The translations under genes and the position numbers were made by a program. Positions 35,401 to 38,171 of a DNA stretch of 38,171 bases are shown one piece after another. Positions within the stretch are counted from its first letter, which is position 1, and each line of letters opens with the position of its first letter. Source of the DNA: CAZPHU01 sp964419255 (GTDB taxonomy: Bacteria; Fibrobacterota; Chitinivibrionia; Chitinivibrionales; CAYFVL01); assembly GCA_964419255.1 (NCBI GenBank), contig CAYQOU010000039.1:1-38171 (forward strand). The letters run 5' to 3'. Under the pieces are notes generated by a model. The model made no database searches. It saw only the letters and a program-made list of their open reading frames with translations, and had not been told where the DNA came from.

Positions 35401-35821
35401 CCGCATTCGGCAAAGGCCCTACAAGCTGACAGTCACTGCCGGACCAAACCCGTTCGTCCAGGGTACACCCTTACCGCAGAAAATATTCGGCAGGCTTGGT
35501 GAAAGTATTTCTTATACCGACGGTATTCTAATGCAGATCGTCCCGCATCCGGAGCCGGAGCAGGGCGTTACGCTGGACGTTTCCGCGACCATCTATGACG
35601 CGGTCGGCAATGCCATCGCCTCCTGCGGCTCTTCGCACAGCAGTGGCAACATGCAGCCGGCCCGTGACACATTCTCCAGCAGTGTGTACCTGATCTGGAA
35701 CGGCCGTGACAGGCAGAACCGGCCCGTGAGCCCGGGAACCTATGCGGCGTTTATAATGGTGCGGGATCAGAGTGGCCGGGAGGAAAAATTCGTCACCAAG
35801 ATCGGGGTGAAGGAGCAGTAA
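32405..35821 (+). CDS. Secreted right-handed beta-helix protein with T9SS-like C-terminal domain
   Basis: Surface or secreted protein of 1138 residues. Signal peptide 1-22 (SVCAVSITA). Residues about 25-390 form a pectin-lyase-like parallel beta-helix: it opens with FTVSKDGRGQFSTIQAAVDAAGRGD, the usual first turn, and shows right-handed repeat rungs such as ITIRNCEISDAYVGI and LFEHNRIHHNSFGMFFE. Residues about 520-1000 are Ig-like or invasin-like beta domains (EVTPVDVSLNSG, LEVYDRFGNCVDQPSQVQL). The last 130 residues (PNPF, IYDAVGNAIAS, WNGRDRQNRPVSPGTYAAFI) are FlgD-Ig-like, as in T9SS or related sorting domains. AAAGGA precedes the ATG. It probably binds or cleaves polysaccharide, but I see no sure catalytic residues. 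Confidence 0.85.
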   Translation: MQPTLWKQSICLLSVCAVSITAATFTVSKDGRGQFSTIQAAVDAAGRGDIVRILDNATYEERVDIDSTKAGLTLASANPSSHDKPTIVWQDREHVYPKTYNQSMYEDSINYDRNGALRLIRTRNVTVDGIRVEGGGVFSFGANGVWAGRHSLQHGNGAIAIFSSGDITIRNCEISDAYVGINVIDRNEGGIYTNANPADLMPWNVMPLSGFSRTGNHLFEHNRIHHNSFGMFFESIWDLGSTIRYNLFYENHHADETTASEAMGLTDDGTHHTGGALWFKDHLLSPLAIYNNTFWHNFLIFVGHWNAGAQHLVFNNIYSTPHTYWGEDPNFPNPFHKMDHAFVNRMKSCVYATQTRPPATTLVLETTLIDPETGDEIIADTTIEDIFRVLLMNDIPMSGIESEEQRLDVTAQLSTGDTTVTFTYNTFSPGALITDPFPAEANIRWLETDFTYSEESFELFKSTDPADPAFLEPDWDNPLVEQFILDRGWEEAGIRDADGSIADLGAISLGGHPTADVSIKPTAPVKIMGQAATIKFDIIDKEGGFSNPTVKYIRFIENLEFQIDAFGGSIDPIPADAIEEIEINQPVQIGSNELSISVPPRGEADLYAFFEMIVEGTGPDGQTVASPVGFLPYRFTDAYLNVTAYDDSDLTQEIDTVRVGEPFYIRLTAYDNSGSPFPYEVTPVDVSLNSGTPLLSGDCDIDLYQSCSEFSIRSLQTEYEGSAVITSVPEGVDYIRAAGIWINPENASEQLVFYGNSDAITVLPGEPTDVVFQNPPSNLNNVDPPTIDPGIPFEGTLEVYDRFGNCVDQPSQVQLNSLHPDIGNFVGGTQTITTDVDGIGHFTVEITNGAQDDIFTLQGAIQDMTPDQADVRVGAPTDRFWIYYGDTTQLDYTLRLEGETGQRLPIQIRVSNDGDSIVDVDDRISISATISSLSFYATEDAQESSELFEMSGGSVEVWVTADAPVNNAGIEVCAENNQIRSGYRESIYFTTDVSVQQPTRIRQRPYKLTVTAGPNPFVQGTPLPQKIFGRLGESISYTDGILMQIVPHPEPEQGVTLDVSATIYDAVGNAIASCGSSHSSGNMQPARDTFSSSVYLIWNGRDRQNRPVSPGTYAAFIMVRDQSGREEKFVTKIGVKEQ

Positions 35822-35831
35822 AAGGCTTATA

Positions 35832-35991
35832 CCTAAACTGTGCGGTTCCGAGCGGATGAGTTGCTCAATGCTTGAGGGCATAAGGATTGAAGCAATTATG
35901 CGGAATACCCGCCGTATTTCCAAAATTGCTGAAATATTTCTGACCCAGGGCATTGAGCAAATCGCCGTGAGAGAATCGCTCAACTCAGGTT
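35832..35991 (+). repeat. Hairpin-forming dispersed repeat, copy 1
   Basis: 160-base element beginning CCTAAA and ending CAGGTT, matching the copy at 37108-37269 in the same orientation. Central identity includes GTATTTCCAAAATTGCTGAA. TTGCTCAATGC (35861-35871) pairs perfectly with GCATTGAGCAA (35950-35960); GAGCGGAT (35850-35857) pairs with ATCGCTC (35975-35981) with one bulge; a GGAATAC/GTATTTCC hairpin lies in the middle. It begins 10 bases after the beta-helix gene. Confidence 0.8.
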
Positions 35992-36049
35992 ATATCGATC
36001 ATCGGCTAGGCACGTAAACACACACGCTTACTTATCCTGATCAATTATG

Positions 36050-36093
36050 TCGTTTAACTTTTCACTTCCATAGTACTACTATCCGTTAAACGA
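36050..36093. promoter_or_regulatory. Nested inverted repeats upstream of the orphan gene
   Basis: TCGTTTAAC (36050-36058) and GTTAAACGA (36085-36093) are perfect inverted repeats; between them TAGTA-C-TACTA (36071-36081) is a second palindrome. It lies about 110 bases before the ATG of the 243-residue gene and could be an operator. Confidence 0.4.
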
Positions 36094-36202
36094 AATTTCA
36101 GCCTCTTTTCAGAACAGCTTTTGCTTTCTTTTGGTTTTCAGTCACCTGTCAACACCATGGGTATATTTTCGGTAGACTATCTCATCTTCACAAGGAGAAG
36201 AG

Positions 36203-36934
36203 ATGAAAACCAATCAGGATCTAATCGATGGGGTTCTCCAGGAAGCCCGGGATATTCCGTTACACACAGTTGCTCATGCACAAGTACGAGTAAACGTATA
36301 TCTGGCCGATTTCGGCAAAATTCTCTTTTCCATGGATCAAAATGAACAGCAGTGGCTTGATGCAGGATTCGACTGGCTGATGCGATACTACTATCAGGCG
36401 CTTCATGATGAGCTTTTGCGGACGCAATCGGTGATTATCGCCAACCCATGGAAAGCATCCTCCGCGCGGGCACAATGGCTTAAAAAACGCACAACGGTTC
36501 TGCGGGAATGGATCCGACTAAAGACTCTTTGCAAAAATATGGATACCGGCATTCCCCAACAAATGGATACGTCACCTCTGCCGATTCCAAGACTCAGTCT
36601 GGACCGTTTACATGAAATTCAACATCTGAGTACTGTCGGGCTTAAAAATTTTGACATCATAAGAGAAGTGAAAATTGAGGGTACGAACATTGATAAAAAA
36701 TATCTCGAAGATACACAAAAGTGGTCAAACGATTTCACCCGGTTTCTGGACAGCGCCGAGACGGTTAAGATCAATCGGTCCGAAGAGTTGCTCCTCCGAA
36801 ACCGCCTGCTTATGCTGTGCCACAATTCAGAGGAGCAGATCCATTCCTGGCTTAACAGTGTCTATCATGATACTCCTGAAAAACGAAGAATATATGACGA
36901 TTTTTACCGTTATTACCATTCGGAACACAGGTAG
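36203..36934 (+). CDS. Orphan hypothetical protein, 243 residues, flanked by direct repeats
   Basis: I do not recognise the family. The ATG at 36203 follows AAGGAG with five bases between, so translation is well supported. The protein is hydrophilic and mostly helical, rich in Trp, Tyr and Arg (QWLDAGFDWLMRYYYQALHDE, WLKKRTTVLREWIRL), with a Pro-rich break at about 118-133 (IPQQMDTSPLPIPRLS) and a second helical half ending YDDFYRYYHSEHR. No signal peptide, membrane segment or clear catalytic motif. It lies between two same-direction copies of a ~160-base repeat and is A+T-richer than most neighbours, which fits a recently acquired or exchangeable gene. Confidence 0.75.
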   Translation: MKTNQDLIDGVLQEARDIPLHTVAHAQVRVNVYLADFGKILFSMDQNEQQWLDAGFDWLMRYYYQALHDELLRTQSVIIANPWKASSARAQWLKKRTTVLREWIRLKTLCKNMDTGIPQQMDTSPLPIPRLSLDRLHEIQHLSTVGLKNFDIIREVKIEGTNIDKKYLEDTQKWSNDFTRFLDSAETVKINRSEELLLRNRLLMLCHNSEEQIHSWLNSVYHDTPEKRRIYDDFYRYYHSEHR

Positions 36935-37107
36935 ATGATTCTGTAGTGTGGCCCGCGGCGGGCAGACTTCCAAAAAAGCACACAATCGATGTAAACAGCC
37001 GCTGCACGGTGAATTGCCCAAACAAAGAACCCACCAAAGCACGGTTTTCCTTGCCGGTCGAAACATGTTCCCGTGATGCTGTGGAAAATCGGGATAGGTA
37101 AATTGGG

Positions 37108-37269
37108 CCTAAAAAGAGGGGTCTGAGTGGATGAGTTGCTCGATGTCTTGAGGACGAAAGGGGTAAAGCAATGGGTGGAATACCCGCTTCGGTATTTCCA
37201 AAATTGCTGAAGTTCTTCTGCTCAAAGGCATTGAGCACATTGCCGCGACAAAATCGTTCAGTTCAGGTT
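37108..37269 (+). repeat. Hairpin-forming dispersed repeat, copy 2
   Basis: 162-base second copy (CCTAAA...CAGGTT). The long stem is kept through wobble pairs: TGCTCGATGTC (37137-37147) against GGCATTGAGCA (37227-37237), where two changed bases give G-U pairs; the outer GAGTG/CGTTC stem likewise changes both arms yet still pairs. The central hairpin gains a pair (GGAATACC/GGTATTTCC). Such changes suggest that the fold, not a protein, is conserved. Confidence 0.8.
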
Positions 37270-37280
37270 GGACATAGAAA

Positions 37281-37314
37281 ATCAACCCCCCACTCTGCCC
37301 GAGGGCTGAGTGGG
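37281..37314 (-). terminator. Terminator of the Cys-rich protein gene
   Basis: Minus strand CCCACTC-A-GCCC-TC-GGGC-A-GAGTGGG, a long stem with one A-A mismatch, then GGTTGATTTTC. It starts 16 bases after the stop codon at 37330 and directly abuts the end of repeat copy 2. Confidence 0.7.
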
Positions 37315-37329
37315 TTGGTATATGTTCGG

Positions 37330-37833
37330 CTACAGGTTTCCTTCGGGAAGATCATTGGCGGTCGAGCAGTATGGCCTCTGAAAGCAATCCTCGCAACAGC
37401 CGCTACAGGCATCCAGTACCCAGGAGCCGATAGCAATGGGCGGCACCGAACCATTGGGGATGTATTCTTCCACCATATGTTTATAAAGCACTCGATCGGG
37501 CAGGTTTTCGACGAACCCAAATTCCACATGGTGAAGGGAAAGAATGTTTTGAATCTCATCGAGCTTGTTTGTAATCTGCTCATCGGTCAGGCTTGTTACC
37601 GGTGGGAACTCGTAGCCGGAAGGGAAAAAGGAACGAATTGGAACTTCCGGCTCATCCAGAGCCTCTTCAAATGCCATCACATTCTTGAGAAAGGCATTTT
37701 CGAGCTCCGGATCGAGTTGTTCACTCTTGTGGGAGAATCCACCTCGAAGAGCAATCTCGTCTCTGAGGCTCTCGTTTTCTAGCTTCAGATCAATTTCCTT
37801 TTCTTCTCTGCTGCCAAAGTCTTCTTCATGCAT
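37330..37833 (-). CDS. Hypothetical protein with C-terminal Cys cluster
   Basis: Protein of 167 residues. The ATG at 37833 lies just after GGGGGAG; an ATG 12 bases further upstream has no ribosome site. N-terminal 1-60 is acidic and probably coiled (EEKEIDLKLENESLRDEIALRGG). The middle (SFFPSGYEFPPVTSLTDEQITNKLDEIQNILSLHHVEFGF, ENLPDRVLYKHMVEE) and the C-terminal GSWVLDACSGCCEDCFQRPYC resemble a small hypothetical family I have seen in Bacteroidota-type genomes, with WVLDGC...CFQRPWC as its core. The four or five Cys could bind a metal, but no function is known. Confidence 0.75.
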   Translation of the reverse strand: MHEEDFGSREEKEIDLKLENESLRDEIALRGGFSHKSEQLDPELENAFLKNVMAFEEALDEPEVPIRSFFPSGYEFPPVTSLTDEQITNKLDEIQNILSLHHVEFGFVENLPDRVLYKHMVEEYIPNGSVPPIAIGSWVLDACSGCCEDCFQRPYCSTANDLPEGNL

Positions 37834-37943
37834 AAGCTCCCCCATCCGGATCGGGTTTTATACAATTTCAACCGTTAAGCAGAGACATAAAAGAAGATAG
37901 TTTACTGAGATTGGGCAGGCAACAAAAAACTGCATCTGGAAAT

Positions 37944-37984
37944 TAAAAAAAAAGGTATCAGGAAAATTGCATTTCCTGATACCT
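37944..37984 (-). terminator. Strong terminator of the gene running off the right end
   Basis: Minus strand AGGTATCAGGAAA (37972-37984) and its complement (37953-37965) form a perfect 13-bp stem with a six-base loop, followed by nine T. It begins 26 bases after the stop codon at 38010-38012. Confidence 0.92.
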
Positions 37985-38009
37985 CTGATTCATTTGAGCA
38001 CATTGCCGA

Positions 38010-38171
38010 TCAGAGCCCTTCTTCCATCTCATCATCAGGCGGCGTGGTATCCGTTGTATCGCTGCCATCATCAGGAGGATTATCCTGGTCATCCGTGCCG
38101 TCGTCGGGAGGATTGACCGGTGTATCCGTGCCATCATCAGGTGGTGGTGTTCCCGGATTATCGCTACCGTC
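38010..38171 (-). CDS. Partial CDS: C-terminal end of an Asp/Pro-rich repeat protein
   Basis: The gene enters from the right edge; 53 codons and the TGA (38010-38012) are visible. The sequence is a low-complexity repeat built on PPDDGTD and PPDDGSD units (about four in 53 residues), ending DDEMEEGL. Such tails are usual as linkers or C-terminal extensions of secreted or cell-surface proteins. What the rest encodes cannot be told. It is followed by a strong terminator. Confidence 0.75.
   Translation of the reverse strand, partial: DGSDNPGTPPPDDGTDTPVNPPDDGTDDQDNPPDDGSDTTDTTPPDDEMEEGL

Larger units (their letters stand above)
35822..36202. other. Intergenic region with repeat copy 1 and nested palindromes
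   Basis: 381 bases. Contains the 160-base repeat copy 1 (35832-35991), then a nested inverted repeat at 36050-36093. A 54-codon frame from 35856 to about 36018 runs through the repeat, but the second copy does not keep the frame, so I do not call it a gene. Confidence 0.6.
36935..37329. other. Intergenic region with repeat copy 2
   Basis: 395 bases between two convergent genes. The first 170 bases hold only a weak hairpin (GCCCG-CGG-CGGGC near 36951-36963). The repeat copy 2 and the terminator of the next gene fill the rest. Confidence 0.55.

Noticed and set aside
35856..36018. Small gene inside repeat copy 1
   Set aside because: The frame is broken in copy 2 and no ribosome site precedes the ATG; nucleotide pairing is better conserved than any frame.
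36050..36093. Integron attC site (GTTTAAC...GTTAAAC fits RYYYAAC...GTTRRRY)
   Set aside because: Only about 40 bases long, lies upstream rather than downstream of the gene, and no integrase or cassette array is present.
1..38171. CRISPR array, prophage or transposase
   Set aside because: No regularly spaced repeats, phage structural genes or transposase motifs were seen on either strand.

Overview
This 38 kb window looks like a piece of a draft genome (two 100-base runs of N) from a Gram-negative, anaerobe-like bacterium of the Fibrobacterota, most probably the Chitinispirillum/Chitinivibrio side of that phylum. This is inference. It rests on a 2062-residue SprA homologue (the outer-membrane channel of the type IX secretion system, T9SS), secreted proteins with T9SS-like C-terminal sorting domains (a GH5 cellulase and a 1138-residue beta-helix protein), lipoproteins, and housekeeping genes without Bacteroidota-type codon or gene order.

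Layout. 1-1.9 kb: secreted GH5 cellulase with a CBM6-like module. 2.0-4.7 kb: a stress island, hsp20 divergent from DUF2267 protein, alpha/beta hydrolase and CBS-pair protein; both divergent transcripts have good sigma-54 (-24/-12) promoters. 5.3-7.1 kb: GyrI-like effector-binding protein, HD-domain nucleotidase, DUF454 membrane protein. After the first gap, 7.5-9.5 kb: a cysteinyl-tRNA-synthetase paralogue with an altered amino-acid pocket, then cheX behind a consensus sigma-70 promoter and a long leader. 9.5-12.6 kb (minus): TPR protein and an NtrC-type sigma-54 activator with an unusual GAFTSA loop. After the second gap, 12.9-28.6 kb is one long minus-strand block: (Trx-cupredoxin-rhodanese lipoprotein), tRNA-Met, tilS, ftsH, folP, an FGE-like membrane protein, sprA, rng, rplU, rpmA, ending in a strong terminator. 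28.7-30.5 kb: dusB-larB. 30.6-32.1 kb: glutamine cyclotransferase and an orphan small protein. 32.4-35.8 kb: beta-helix T9SS cargo. 35.8-37.3 kb: two direct copies of a ~160 bp hairpin-forming repeat flanking an unrecognised gene. 37.3 kb to the end (minus): a Cys-rich hypothetical protein and the end of an Asp/Pro-rich repeat protein.

How it fits together. T9SS machinery (SprA, possibly the FGE-like protein) is co-transcribed with folate, RNA-processing and ribosomal genes, while two likely cargo proteins are encoded at either side. Four sigma-54-like promoters (hsp20, DUF2267 gene, CysRS paralogue, TPR gene) occur in a window that also encodes a sigma-54 activator, which suggests a local sigma-54 regulon. 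The most novel-looking items are the zinc-site-less CysRS paralogue, the thioredoxin/CuA-like/rhodanese fusion, the GAFTSA activator with its candidate promoters, and the repeat-flanked orphan gene.
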